A stretch of 64,000 nt of DNA, taken from contig LSRX01000075.1 of the NCBI GenBank assembly GCA_001939145.1, positions 1,048,061 to 1,112,060 of the forward strand, read 5' to 3'. Every line of letters begins with the position of its first letter. Within the stretch, counting starts at the first letter, position 1. The position numbers and the translations under genes were made by a program. This DNA is from Symbiodinium microadriaticum. Taxonomy: Eukaryota > Sar > Dinophyceae > Suessiales > Symbiodiniaceae. Of the stretch, positions 31,053 to 44,512 are shown piece after piece. The notes beneath the pieces are model-generated. The model had not been told where the DNA came from, did no database searches, and was given only the letters and a program-made list of their open reading frames with translations.

Positions 31053-33352
31053 GATGAAGCGATGCGGGGCGATTGAAAGAAGCGCGAACAAAAGGCTTGT
31101 GCCGAAAGACCTAAACAAGAGGCCACGCAGTTGTTGAGCCGCTCCTTCAGCTACGACGTCAACACGAAGCGCTTAAAAACCATCATACACAAGTCGTTCT
31201 CGATTTATGCCAGTGGTGTTCGATCTTGTTTCGTCTAAACAAATTAGGCACTTGTAACCTTAGCTGGGCCATAGCCTTCATTCTGCATGCACGCACGTCG
31301 TTTCTGACGACTTCGGCAATTGTCAAGGTTGCTTGCCCCACGAACAAGTCCCGCTCCAGGCGTCATGAACATTGCAAACCCTCGGGATTGCAGCTCGCCC
31401 CGCTGCCGCAAGCCAGCCTACAATTCAGTCTGAAAGAGGTCGCTGCACAGACGAAAAAGCACCTGGGTGTTGAGATTGCTGGCTTGAGAGTAACAAGCTT
31501 GAATCTAGACCATCATGCGAAGCCTAGACTGGCGAGCCTCGGAATCATAGCATACGATAAATTTTCGTAGGCACCAGCACACGGCAGAATGAAACGGCAG
31601 TGATGCATCCATGTCGGCTCGGGAATGAAAACGCAAGGCAGCGTGCACAGCAGCTCCCTGGAGGGAGACTCAAGGATCACGAAACCCACGGAGCTTCGCA
31701 AGCGGAAGACATGCCGCACGTTGCAGGGCAACCTGATCCAGCTCTACGAAGGAAGTCGCAGCGGAGCTGAAGAAGGAAAGCATCCCCAAAGTCATGCACG
31801 CCGCCCATGTAAGGAAACTTGGACGGCACCAGCAGTCTGAGTGCCCTTACGAAATTTGAGGCTCGGCACAGGAACAGAAGCTATGGATCAAACGAAAGTA
31901 GCAAAACTCATACTGGGCTTGGGAAACGACAACCTTGTGATCATCGCCCTCTACAAGCTGCAATCAGGCGCAGGTGGCATGAGAGCAACGCTGACCCTGA
32001 ACGGCGCCACAACATGTCGGACTCAGTTCATGACATGCACCCAAAAAATGGAGCGGCTATGCGCTTGGCCCCGATGCTCCAAGCGAGGCCACCGATAGCC
32101 AGGGGCCTGAAGCCATCAGGTTTGGCAGCGAGGATAAATGGAGGCTCTTGCATCCTCTTGCCATCGCTCGGAGCCCCAAACCGCAGCCCACAGCTGGGCG
32201 AAGTTGGGCAACCAGCCGCACAAGATGGAAGCTTCGCAAGCTGACCAGCTTCCAAAAGCATGCAAGAAGAACCTTCTCCTCATGTAGTTTCAACAGAAGA
32301 GTCTGATACACTCGCGTCGGGACTTGGAACAATCCAGCGCCGAATCCACTCTTCCTGTTGCTGCTGAGCAACCGAGGCTATGCGCCTATGCGAAACGTTT
32401 TTCGCAAAGCGGCAGCCGCAAAACCAAACTGATCAACAGGAACGTTTTGGCGCTGCCCGGCGTAACGCCCAAAGCTCATGTACGAATAGAACGATGGGTG
32501 GGCATTAGGAGCAGAGTCAGCGGCGTGTGACATGAAAGCAGGCTTAGCGGCTTAGCGGTCACGCAGCGCGCCCGGCAGCCCGGCAAGGTAGCAAAAGGCA
32601 CCGATTGAATGTGCCTTGCAAGGCGGCTCTGAGCGGCGAAGAGACGAAAGCAGCGACGCAGCCGTAGGAACAACACTTAGTGTTTGAAGGTTTTGGCCTG
32701 AGTTCGGCGTCGTTTGCAGTAAACACCTGGGTGCGCCGATCCTTTGCTAGCCAAAGACAACCATCGTTTCCACGGTACATCGTTGTGTTAGGTCTCCGAT
32801 TCCTCGCGGCGAGCGTCACGCCAGACTTCCAAGCGAAAACCGGCTGTAGTATGGATCCTACAAGACGGATACGTTCATTGGAAGTCATCGCTGGAAACAG
32901 GTTTGCTGGATTGGCCTCTGTGGCATGAGGCATCCAAACTTGCACATTATCACGACACTTCACATTGTCTGCTAGTAACTAATTTTGACCGCAGGTCGTA
33001 GTGCAACCGCAGGGTGGCCACACCCCACCCTGACCCTGACCCCGGCCAGTTTGGTATACACATGAAGTAACAATCGAGCTTGTTTTTGTTTTACCATGCT
33101 TGTCCTGGAGATCTTGTTGCAGGCACTCAGAGAACCAGAACTGAGCCACTGCAATGACCCAGAGTGTCTACCTGCGATTGTTGTAGCAAGATCGATTTAG
33201 TATGATTTAGGCACTCATCATCTGCCGTGTGCCAATGGCGCCCGAAGCCTCGAACATTCAACCGCTGAACCCTTTCGCCAATTCAAACCCCCTGCTGTGG
33301 AGTTTCACACCTCGCAAAGTCGACCTCGCAAGTCGCACAACACTCTTGGTTT

Positions 33353-33463
33353 ACATGGGGGTTTCCGGAAATAGGGGACCCTAACGTAGTACCCTAAATA
33401 GCAGGATCCTTATTATAAGGACCCCAAACAAGGGTACCCTAGTTTTCGGAAACTCCTACATGT
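33353..33463. mobile_element. Hairpin (MITE-like) element
   Basis: Imperfect 111-bp inverted repeat bounded by ACATG...CATGT. The left arm reads ACATGGGGGTTTCCGGAAA; the right arm in reverse complement reads ACATGTAGGAGTTTCCGAAA. Pairing extends inward through GGGTACCC-like and AGGATCCTTATTATAAGGA-like words. Non-coding. Confidence 0.5.
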
Positions 33464-34149
33464 CGTGGCAAGCCAAGGAACCTTCCGACCGGGGCATTCG
33501 AGGCGTCAACCTGCATGATTCGAAGGCTCGGAATCCTTCACAGAATAGACCCCTGGGGGTGTAGGAGAAGAAAAAGCAGCAAACGATAAACTCGCCAGCT
33601 GAGACGTCAAGTAGCACTTGGGCTTGAGCTTTTGGATTTAGGGATTGGATTTGTGCGTTAAGGGCTCAGCTCTGCATCTTCGGGCCGTTTTGGCGATCTG
33701 TCTTCGTGACAGAACCTGATAAGGAGGTTAGTTTCCATCATTGGGAAACATTGCAAATGACGTGCTGTCTTTGCTATAGTAACTTAAAATAAGCCCCTGG
33801 TTAACTAACTTCAAGAATCTAGACCTGCAGCTGCCCTGAAGAACCAAAGAAAAAGGCATCAAACAGGGTTTAGGGCTCAGGGCAGCAGAGTCCCAATGTG
33901 CCAAGTCAGCATTGGTAATCCTGGTAACAACCACCCTTTCAATCAGAGTAAAAGCAGTCAATGACGCGATGTTAGCAAAATGACGTAGTCGCTGTTGCCA
34001 CTTACCACGTGTCCAAACATCCCAAAGCTTTGCACCTGAATTCCTTAACCACTCTACAAAAAAAACGACCTCGGCCGTTCTATCAACCCTTTCGAAGCCT
34101 TCAGAAGACGTCTTTCAAACCCGGAGTACTACATCAAGTCCAAACTTAT

Positions 34150-34200
34150 CGGGTTTAGGGTTCAGGCTTAACACCCCTAAACCCCTGAACCTTAAACCCC
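34150..34200. repeat. Telomere-like patch, both orientations
   Basis: GGGTTTAGGGTTCAGG followed at once by CCCCTAAACCCCTGAACC: a small head-to-head arrangement of G-rich then C-rich units. Confidence 0.65.
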
Positions 34201-34473
34201 TTTATGTCCCACTGCAAGAGCCGCAGAATCGAGACCTGGAGCTTCCCAAAGATCCAGCGGCCGAGCGCAGCACGTTCAGGGACCTTAAGAAGAATTATGC
34301 TCCGGGGGTGGCTTATAGAGTTACTCAGGAAATTGAGAATAAGGGGGGGAGGGGCCTTATAGAGTTGTGACTGTTAGATTTGGGGTTTACGGTTTGGGGT
34401 GCGGGGTTTGGGATTTCAAGTTTCAGGGTCTGGGATTCGGGGTTGAGAGTTTAGGGCTTGGGGCTGCAGAAGC

Positions 34474-34602
34474 ATAGTAGCATCTGCAGTAGTAGGAGTA
34501 GGAGTGGGGGCACGAGCAGTAGCAGAAGTAGTCGTCGTCGTCGTCGTCGTAGTAGCAGCAGCAGCAGCAGCAGTAGCAGGGGCAGTAGCAGTAGCAGTAG
34601 CA

Positions 34603-34662
<60 letters not shown>

Positions 34663-34860
34663 AGTAGTAGCAGCAGCAACAGGAGTAGTAGCAGTAGTAG
34701 GAAGGTTTAGTAAGAGTAGGAGAAGGAGTACTCGTCGTCGTCGTAGTAGATAGTAGAAGATGATAGTAGTAGTAGAGTCGTCGTAGCAGCAGCAGCAGCA
34801 GCAGCAGTAGTAGCCGCAGAAGCAGTAGTGGCAGTACTAGCGCTTAGTGAGAAGAGGAAT
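34474..34860. repeat. AGC/GTA/GTC trinucleotide complex
   Basis: About 390 bp with a (AGC)n core (about 34600-34660) flanked by GTAGTA and GTCGTC runs. Poly-Ala and poly-Ser frames here are artefacts. Confidence 0.9.
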
Positions 34861-35719
34861 GAAGCAAAAGGAGCAGCAGCACTAGGAGTGGTGGACACTC
34901 TGTCAATGCCACCAGATTCTCCACCGACACAGGTAGACCCCGCAACTTTGTATGTACTTGGAGTCAACCCTTTTTTCGTGAGGAAACTCTGAAGATGCTG
35001 CCCCACCCGATCACCCTCAACCCTTCAACCCTAAACCCTATCATTCCGCATAGCCCTGAAGCTAAGCCCCCAACCTTAATCACCCAATCAATCAGCCTCG
35101 CAGGCGCTAACCAGGCCCCTTGCTTCACAACCTCATCCGGCACACGGACAGTTGCTCCGGCCTCAACATGGAGGAGCAGAGGGGGTGTCATTGGCTGGCT
35201 AACCGGGATGCTGATAACTCGATCGAAAGAGCCACGAGAGGAATGACAGAAGCCGCACACGAACAGCAGTAGCAATGAGGCCTATCATCAAGGGCTTTGG
35301 GCATTTCGGGGTGACGGCGTGGAAGTCGACGACCCTGAAGACCTAGACTCCTTTGGCCCCGGGGTTGAAGGTTTGGGTGCTATGGGAACCGTCGCCTTGG
35401 CTCTGAATCCCTTACGCTCCTAAACCACAAAAGCTTGGAAAGCCATTGTGGCCCTTTATAGAAAGCCAAATCCACAAAGCTCCAAGCCCTCCGAGAAAAC
35501 CACAGAACGTCAACTCCCCAAAACATGGCGTACCTCCTTCTGTGCAGCTCGTGGGCTAACCACCTCCTTGATGGAACGTAGGCTCGCCTGTCAAACACTG
35601 AAAGGCACAAGTCACCGAGCATAATGTACGTAGGTCTTCATGTGGCTTTGATGTTTGGACGGGGCTATTGACGGTTTACAGCATTTTCGCGATTAGGTTG
35701 TAGGAGAGGCATCCTGGTG

Positions 35720-37780
35720 CTGCCATGCCTTAGAGTATGGCTTAGTAAAGCTGAGTATAGCGTAGTAAAGCTTAGTACAGTGTAGCATAGTTTAGTATAG
35801 TTTAGCCTAGTTTAGATCAGTAGAGTAGAGTAGACTATAGTATAGAGAGCATAGGACAGCATAGTATAGTACAGTATAATACATTGAAGCATACCATTCT
35901 TGGACGCAATACCTTATACTATGGTAACGTGGGTAATACAATTCAGTACAACACAATACGACACAGTGTAATTTGGTGTGACGTAGTTTAACGCACTGTA
36001 ATGTCCCGCACTGTAGTGCAATGTAGTGAAATAGTGTAATGTGAAGTGTAATGTACTGTCAGTAATGCACTATTTTCTGGAACCAAAGCACCACATTCAG
36101 TTCAGTGCTTGAGTGTTGTTTCTCTCCCTACCCAGCCCTATGCGGAGACACGAGCTACACAACATTCAGTTATATCAGGTTATGCTATGTTATATAATAT
36201 CATTTTAAATGTATTGTTCGAAATTCTGGTATATTGCTACATCACACTCGTCAAATAGCATTATTATATCCTGCCGTGTCGCATCTGCTACTGCATACTT
36301 TTCAGTTTTACAGTATTGTAATGTGTGCTAGTGTATTGTGCCGTGCTGGGTTATATCAAATCAGGCCATACTGTATTAAAGCATGCTATATACCACTGTA
36401 CTTTTTGTAATCAAACTGTAACCAGCTATACTTTACTACAGCACTATGCTACGTTTTTCATCAGGTTGTACATACCAAGTTACTAATATAATACATGCAT
36501 CATTCAGCTGTGTCCTTTTTCTAGCATAAGATATCTCGTATGATGTCCTGCCAAACCATATTACATCACACACCATATCCTACATCGTTCATGTTGTTAC
36601 ATCAAACTTCTTCATAACAAAATACGTTAAACCATGTGGTACCATGACATGTCACGTCTTGATTTGACTTTCGATATGAACTCACGCCACATCATACCAT
36701 ATGATGTCATGTCTGAACACTATCGTAAAAAGATCAGATGGGATCAGATATGGCAGGATACGATGCTTTCCAGATAAGACAATGTGCTACCTGTATAATA
36801 CGATGAAAAGCAAAAATCACATCACAAAGTAATATGTGATGTGATACAATGACCCAGTATGAAGTGCAATTTCATAAACTCATGATATACGACAGGTACG
36901 AAAGAAATTGGCATAACAAAATGTAACACAAAATCATGAAACACAGTGCTATATAATATAGCGCTATGCAAAGTAGCATTGTGTAGCATGGTGAAGAATA
37001 CAAACACAACCAAAATCAAGTAGTGATGATAGTACGAACAAAAAACGAAAACAGAAAAACAATAGCACTAATAACAAAAAATGATAATCATTCGTATATG
37101 TAAATGTATATATGTATATATATAATGTACACAAGAGGTGACTATGCTATATTCTAAGCTATTCGATGTGATTCTACTCTTCTCTGTTAGCTTATCCTAT
37201 CTTATCTGCCCTGGTAATATATATATATATATATATATATACATTTGCACTATGCTATAAGATATGTTTTGTATTACATCATTTCTGTCACATCAGTAGA
37301 ACAAATCAATTCACGAATTTATCTTGTACATGTCTTGTATATACTGTATATTATCTGTTATATGTTACACGTGTATGTTGAATACTATTTCTTATACATT
37401 TTATGCTGTGTGGCATACTTCGGTGGTATACTGTGTTTTATACATTGTTTGAAAGTATGACATATTGTACTACACTAAGTTTCAGTGTGCATATATATAT
37501 ATATATATACATGTTTTCATATACATATGAATCATATGAAGTACAGTCTAGTCCCATCTCGTCTCCTTTAGCACAGTAAGGTACGGCACGGTACAGTATG
37601 GTATTGCGTAGTAGTTCAGCCCAATATAGCATAGTGTAAATAACGTAACATAGTACATCGCAACATACCAAAATAGAAGATCACATAGCAAACTGTGGCA
37701 AAATGGAACAAAGTGTAAAAGAACCTAACCTACCTATCAGTTACTACGCCATGCTATCTTATGTTCATTTGCTTGTTTGA
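35720..37780. repeat. Large AT-rich simple-sequence tract
   Basis: About 2 kb of words such as TAGTATAG, GTAATGT, CATATC and ATACAA with (TA)n runs at about 37217-37242 and 37491-37510. No coding potential. Sharp change in base composition at both edges. Confidence 0.8.
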
Positions 37781-37852
37781 ATGCGTCCTAGAAAATTAGC
37801 TGGTGAGAAGTGAAAGGCCCGGATGGTCTGAGATGTCGGCTAAACCTTAATT

Positions 37853-38412
37853 TTAAACCCCAAACCCTAAACCCCAAACCCTCTAAACCCTAAACCCCTA
37901 AACCCTAAACCAAACCCCTAAACCCTAAACCCTCTACACCCTCAACCCCCTAAAACCCCTAATCCCTAAACCCTACACCCTGAACCCCCTAAAACCCCCA
38001 ATCCCTAAACCGTACACCCTAAACCCTAAGCTGATCCGAGATCCCGGCTGCCCGCTTGGAAGGTGGCGGAGGCGTCTTGGTGCGTAGCTGCGTGTAGCGG
38101 CCTTACAGCCCTAACCGAGCAGTGTAGGGTTTAGGGTTTAGGGTTTGGGGTTTGGGGTTTGGGGCTTATGCAAAACGAGCAGACACTACCTTTTGTCCAG
38201 CTACACTCATAACAACAGGGCTTCGGATGTGCACTAGCCATACACTGTACAAGGTATGCACTACACCAGAGAAAACGCAAGTCAGGTTCGAGAGTTTCTC
38301 GCAGTTTTGGGTTTAGGGCTTCGGGCTTAGAGGGTTTGGGGTTCAGGGTTTAGGGGTTTAGAGTCTAGGGCTTTAGATGGTTTGGGGTTTAGGGGTTAGG
38401 GGTTTAGGGGTT
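37853..38412. repeat. Telomere-like tracts, both orientations
   Basis: A long C-rich array (CCCTAAA, CCCCAAA, CCCTACA) at 37853-38030, then G-rich clusters at 38125-38165 and 38308-38412. It starts where the 2-kb AT-rich tract ends. Confidence 0.85.
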
Positions 38413-40154
38413 TGGTTGGAAAAGGGCTTCGGGGCATAATCGCAATGAGGGCGTGGTATTGGCAGCTATTCAGGTCCCTATATCACTTGCCAAGGCAAGT
38501 ACCGGGGAATGGGAGATGCTGTGTCTCGGCCTGTTTTTGGCACAGTGAGGCAGTCTGGGGTACATATTTAACAGTAGATTAAAAAAAGCATGTAGTAAGT
38601 GACTGTGTTGTGTAGTGTACATAATATAGCGGTTCTGCTCGGGACTGCCGCAGCTGCACGAAAGGACGCAGACAGAGAAAGGCCCTCTAACACCCAGCGC
38701 TCATCGTTCTCACAAGCTACTGGTAATCTAGTTACCAGTACGAACACTTCTCTTATCAATCAGACTGCAGGCACAGAAAAACTGCGCAGACACCCCCTCC
38801 ACATGACCGTCAGTTGTTGCACATCTGGCCCGGTCGATCCTTCCCTGATCTTGAGGCCCCTGCTTCCATGACCGAGCAGGATGTTGAGCGACTTTGTCTC
38901 AGACAGCAAGAGCCCTGCCCTGTGGTAACCTTCGCACCTGGCCGCTTCTTTCGGCTTTTTTTGGCTGCGGGAGGACCTGGGTTCCCAGAGCGAAAATACA
39001 CCTCAGGGTGGATAAGGAACAAGCCAGACAGTGTAAGGGGGGGTTCATCGAATTTACGGTGGAACGTCGTCCTGATTTAAGGTGTATCGGATTGTATCGG
39101 GCCCTCCGGGTTTGGGGCTTCCTGAAGTTGTCACCCTGAAGGGAGACCAGAAACGACTCTCCGCCTGCGGAACTCTGCAAACTTCAAACGGCAGCGTGCG
39201 GCCTGGCCGAAGGCGAGACGGTAGTTAGGGTTTGGGGTTTAGGGTTTAGGGTCAGGGACGGTGGCAAGGCCCTAGCACTTGTGGCTGTAGTAGTCGCAGT
39301 AGCCGTCATGATGTCATTATGCTCCCAGCTCTCACGACTGCCATGGTTGAGTCAGTCCTGGGATTGAGATCGGGCTGGTCACGGTTACTCCCATTGCGCT
39401 TTGGATGTTCAATAGTCCCATCATGTCCCATCGTTGTGCCTATTCTCACGATCGTCAGACCCTGGAAACCACACACCTAACCCCAAAACCCCAGCCCCAA
39501 AATCTTAAATCCCTTTCGTCAAAAAGATGTTCGAATCGCACGTCTGATCCCAACTACCAAACCCAAACCCTGTCAGCCCTATAGACCCTGCAAGCCCTAC
39601 AAAACCCTATGAGCCCTTCAAAGCACCTGAACCCTTGAAACCCTCTTAACCCTCCACAGCCTCCAAACACCCCAAACCCTAAAGCTTCCAAGTCGCCTCG
39701 AGATAGGCCTTGAGCTCTCGAGATGCGTTGGCACGCCGCCTACGGTGCCCAAGGGAGCAGGCTCTAGGTTTATGATTTAGGCTTTGGGGTTTGTGGTCGA
39801 GGACTCAGGGTGTAGGATGTGGTCTAGGACTCAGGGTGTAGGATGTAGGCCTTGGCATGTCAGCTATAGGTACTATAGGATTAGGGTATAGAGTGCAAGT
39901 TTTGAAGTTTCACTCGTCCCGGATACATAGGAGTTCGTGTGCTTCGCGTTTTACGTTGTCAGGCTTTGGGACCAGAGTATTGAAATCGTCGGTGTAGGTG
40001 GCTGAAGATGGAGTGCTTCAAGTTAAAATCTTGTCGGAAGGATCAAAATGAAATCCGGGCGATGAACCCCACACAAATGGTTCAAGGCAACCCAAGCCTT
40101 GCCTTGTCAGAAGGGCGCGGAACTGCCGGCGACAAAGCCTGGATCCACGTGTTT

Positions 40155-41192
40155 ATGGCTTAGGGGTTTAGGGTTTAGGTTTAGGGTTTAGGGCTCATCA
40201 TAGCAAGCAGGATTTTTTCTAGGACTCTCCGCGGGCCACAGCTTGCGCTTCGGCAGCTGCAGCACACTCGTTTCGTCAGGATTTTGGACCTACTGCCCGT
40301 TGATGCAAACCTCTCGAGACCATGCCAGGCACACGACAGCCTCGCCTTTGCTTCTCTGCTCTTTTAGCTTCGTTTTCCGATGTTCTGAGCACTGACCCGG
40401 CCCAAACCCCTGCATGCTTACGGATGTTTGACACCCCTCGTCTAGTGCTCAAGCCCACCTTCTGCGTTTCAAGCTCTAGGGACCCAGGGAGTCAGCAGCT
40501 ACACTCACTACCTGCAGGGTTAGCGGTTAGCGTGCGCTTCAGGCCTGAAGTCTACAGATATGAACTGCAAACTTCGACAAACCTAGGAACCCCAAAAAAT
40601 GACAAGCCCGAAGCTTTCAATCTTACACCACCACCACCACCACCACCACACCCCTCGAGCTCTACCCTATCCTAAACCCTAAACCCCAAACCCTAAGCCC
40701 TAAGCCCTAAACCCTAAACCCCAAACCCTAACCCCAAACCCTAAACCCTAAACAAGCACACCCTGAATCCGGAACCCCAAAGGTCGCTGGGAGCGGGGCA
40801 TGCCGCGGCTGATCGTCTGGATCATCCTCACCCAATACCCGCCAGGACAAGGTTTTTTTTTTTTGAAAGCCTTTTTCCGTCCTGCAACAGTCGGGAGAGC
40901 CTAGGTTAGGCAGGCTTGTTGGTCCCTTTCGCCAGGACAAGGTTTAGGGCCTAGGGTCTTTATAAGGGCTCCTTTAAGGGTTCCTTTAAGGGATCTTTAA
41001 GGGTTTAGGGCTTAGGGTTTAGGGTTCAGGGCTTCAGGGTTTTGGAGGCTTTAGGGCTTCGCGGTACGGGTTAAGGGACGCTTAAGGTTCAGGCAGTGTG
41101 GAGGTTTGTTGAAGCTTCAGGGTTGAGGTGTCAGTTTTGTTTTATTTGCTCTAAACCCTAAACCCTAAACCCCAAAACACTAAACCCTAAAC
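40155..41192. repeat. Cluster of telomere-like tracts
   Basis: G-rich at 40155-40196, C-rich at 40669-40755, G-rich at about 40975-41040, C-rich at 41151-41192. A short (ACC)n run lies at 40628-40650. Confidence 0.8.
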
Positions 41193-41333
41193 CAAGACTC
41201 TGGTAGCTGCTGCATTCGAGGGCGAAGTTCCCGACCGGGAAGACTCGGGGAAACGGTTGGGCGCAGATGCAAGTCAGCCCAAGAGAAAGCCCCCACCCTG
41301 ACCTTCAACCCCTGCGAACCCCACATCGGTATT

Positions 41334-41398
41334 GGGGTTTAGGGTTTAGGGTTAGGGTTTAGTTTAGGGTTTAGGGTTAAACCCCAAACCCTAAACCC
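41334..41398. repeat. Head-to-head telomere-like junction
   Basis: Six TTTAGGG-like units run up to about 41378 and switch directly to AAACCCCAAACCCTAAACCC. This (TTTAGGG)n-(CCCTAAA)m order is what end-to-end joining of two telomeres would leave. Confidence 0.85.
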
Positions 41399-43601
41399 AA
41401 AAAGGGTTTGTAGGCCCCTGTAGGGCTTGGAAGGCCGGTGGTGTCACAGCAGTCTGTCTCTCCCTGCCCGTCCACCCGGATCGACAGCAGTTCGGGGACC
41501 GGCACCCAGGGTTGACTGCACCGGGTGAGGCTTACTTGTAGGGATTGTAAGGTCTGTAGGGTGAAGGACTTCGAGAGTAGGCTATCGGATGGAGAACTTC
41601 ACAAGATCTGGACTGGCACTGGATTTAGACTTCCGGGCTTGTAGTAAGGAACGGAGTCAACACGTTTCGGGCCTCTCCCTGAAGCCTACACCCTAACAGC
41701 CTTTATCAAAGCAGTAGCTTGGAGCAGCTGAAATGGGCAACTCCGATTCAAGACGCCAGCGCTGCTACTGCTACTACGACGACACCACAGAGACTCTCCC
41801 CACTGCGTCCAGGGACCAACGACAGCAGCAACCACCGAAAATTAGCAAGGAGCCTGAACATTCAGCACAACAAGAACAGTACCAAAACAGAAACAACCAC
41901 CAGCAGCAACACCACCCAAAGGCTTGAGTGACAAGTGCCACAAAACCCTAACCTAAACCCCGAACCCTATAAGCCCTAAACCTTAGATCTCAGCTCTGAG
42001 ATCACGGCCTGGCATTCCGCTCCTCGGACGGGCGTGGTGTCAGTCGGTGATGTGTTGCTGTCGCGCTATGCGGATCAGGTTGAAGCGATCGTAGTTGTCG
42101 TGGTGGTGAAGGAGCAGCCACGACGATGACTACGGCTAGTTTCTAGTTACTAGTTCTATCCTCGAATGAAAGGATGCGCATCAGCTTCCCGCAGCAGATC
42201 CCGCGACAAGAAAGTCTAGTGGCATTGTTAGGGGCTTAGGTTTCCAAGGGTCTTGCAATTGCTTCTGGACAACCTGCACACGACATTTCCATGGTCTCGG
42301 ACGGCACGGAGTCGAAGGAGAACTCCGCGAGCATCCATGATGGGGATGAAATCCTGCATGTGTGAAGGGCCGGGAGAGTTGAACATACGCATGTAGAAGG
42401 TTTATGTATAGCATGTTGGAGGCGAGGTCACAGTGCAGCGCAGGTATCGACCCCTCTCCAAAACGCGACTTCCTTGAAGAAGGCTGCCGCTGCCTTTAGC
42501 CGCAATCTTGCCAGCACCTTGGCCCGCAGCCGCTCGAAAAAGTTACACAAACACAAGGGCCCCTCTGCCTGCTGCAGATGCAACGTGCTCAAATTTGAGC
42601 CGGGGGGGTTTTCACTCAGCCTGCCCACAGGTGCTACAAACAAGAGCTCAGGGCCCCTGCGACCTGCGCATCGTACCGTGGCATAATCCCGCGAAAGCAG
42701 CGCACCTGAGGGGTGCAGCAGTTTGTCAAGCTCATGTCTTGCAGCGAGAGCACAGGCTTGTGTGAAGCAGCCTCTGTCCCTGAACTCTAAGCCCTTAACC
42801 CCAACCCTGACTCCTAAGTTCTAGACCCGAAGCCCCACTTGCGAAGAAGCCCCGCACACCATACTCTAAACCACAAACTCAAACCGGCTCCTTTCCTTAC
42901 GAAAAAAGGGAAAAAGGGAATGCGAGACCTTCATCAGGTGCCCCTTAATTTTCAGACCCCCCGATACAACCCTTGTAACGTTGTAAGTTCTTATAACATC
43001 TACCATGCGAAATGTCCCCGCTCCCTAATTTTCAGAAGAAAAGGCCCTTTGAAATCAATCCAACCTCCTCTGTGCCGAGCCCCGAGCAGCGAGTCTTTGG
43101 CCGCGCGCTTTTGCCTGCCAGCGTCGGAGATTCGTATGCTCTTTCGATGGGTTCTATAGATTTACACGGGCTCTGTAGGTTTCTGTAGGGGTTTGGATTG
43201 GCTTTACGGGCTTCATGTGGACTCGATGGGCTTCGGCATGGATCCTTTCGGGATTTGTATCGGCCTTGCGAGGTTGGTAGATGGGTTCTACGAAATTCTT
43301 GCGAAACGGTTTCGGGTTTAGGGTTTAGGGATTCGTTCTAATAAGGGCTTTATCGGGGCCCGGGGCTCTTTGGAGTTCATTATGGGCTCGGTAGAGTTCT
43401 GTGTGGATACCACAGGGTTCTGCAGGCTGTCTTTAAGGGGTGCCATAGGGATTCTATAGCGTCGGGAATTTTTAGGACTTACCCAATGAGTCAAAGCACC
43501 AGGAAGGCTATTCGAGAAAGACCTGTTATCATATGGCATACGTCCTACTGCAACATGTCCTGTCGTGTGTGTTTGTACCTGCATCTGTGCATGAATGTGC
43601 G

Positions 43602-43816
43602 TGTATGTATGTATATATATATATATATATACATACATACATATATACATGTATGTATGTATGTATGTATGTATGTATGTATGCATGTATGCATGTATGC
43701 ATGTATGCATGTATGTATGTATGTATGTATGTATGTATGTATGTGTGTGTGTATATATATATATATATATGTGTGTGTGCGTATATATATATATATGCAT
43801 ATATATATATATATGT
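43602..43816. repeat. GTAT and TA/TG microsatellite complex
   Basis: (TA)n, (ATAC)n, (GTAT)n with GCAT variants, then (TG)n/(TA)n. Open frames MYVCMYVC and IYIYIY are artefacts. Confidence 0.9.
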
Positions 43817-44319
43817 GTGTATATATTATTTTTATGTGATTTTTCCTTACCTGCGCAGTGTTTGCGCTTCTCGCCTGTTTCTCTGCCAGATATGCCCATG
43901 CAACCTTGGAACCTTCATACGTCGCACGGATTTGTGTCAAGACACGGCAGGATGTCAGACGGGCGAGCTGGCCCTCAACCCTAAGCGCTCATCCCTAAAC
44001 CCTCAACCGTCAACCCTGAACCTTAAGCCTTAAGCTCTAAACCCTAACCATGTTGGCCGGCTGATGGCGAACAGGACGTTGGATGCAAGGACACTGGAGG
44101 CTCAAAGCACATGCCCAGAAGCATCAGTTCTCTTCCTTTCAGAATTTGTGCACATCTCTACCTACTTATTCTATATCCATATACACGATTAATATATACA
44201 TATGCATGCATGTTCTATTTAGTTGGTTTTGTCTTTTCGTCCACCCACCGATTTGTCTGCTTATTCGTGAATCTTCTCCTGCTGGTACTGATGCCGCTGG
44301 TGCTGCCAACACTTCTCAT

Positions 44320-44320
44320 C

Positions 44321-44351
<31 letters not shown>

Positions 44352-44512
44352 TGTATGTATGTATGTGTATGAATGCATGCTTCATGCATCTAGGTACCTA
44401 GGTATGTATGTGTATGTATGTGTACGTATGTCCGTGTATGTATGTGTATGTATGTGTATGTGCGCAATGTACGTGTATGTACGTGTATGTACGTGTATGT
44501 ACCTGTGTGCAA
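44320..44512. repeat. GTAT / GTATGT microsatellite
   Basis: (GTAT)n at 44322-44365 and irregular GTATGTGTATGTAC-type repeats to about 44512. Confidence 0.85.

Larger units (their letters stand above)
28446..31173. repeat. Segmental duplication, SLC4 unit A
   Basis: About 2.7 kb, including introns and about 390 bp of 3' flank, is nearly identical to 53069-55819. Similarity includes intron sequences, so this was a DNA-level copy rather than a retrocopy. It fades about 120 bp upstream of the start codon. Confidence 0.9.
31174..35700. other. Gene-poor region; possible gene relics, no family recognised
   Basis: 31.2-33.0 kb has exon-like composition and several 70-140 codon frames on both strands, but none shows a recognisable family; it may hold relics of a retroelement. 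33.0-35.7 kb holds a hairpin element, a telomere-like patch and a trinucleotide repeat complex, listed separately. Confidence 0.5.
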
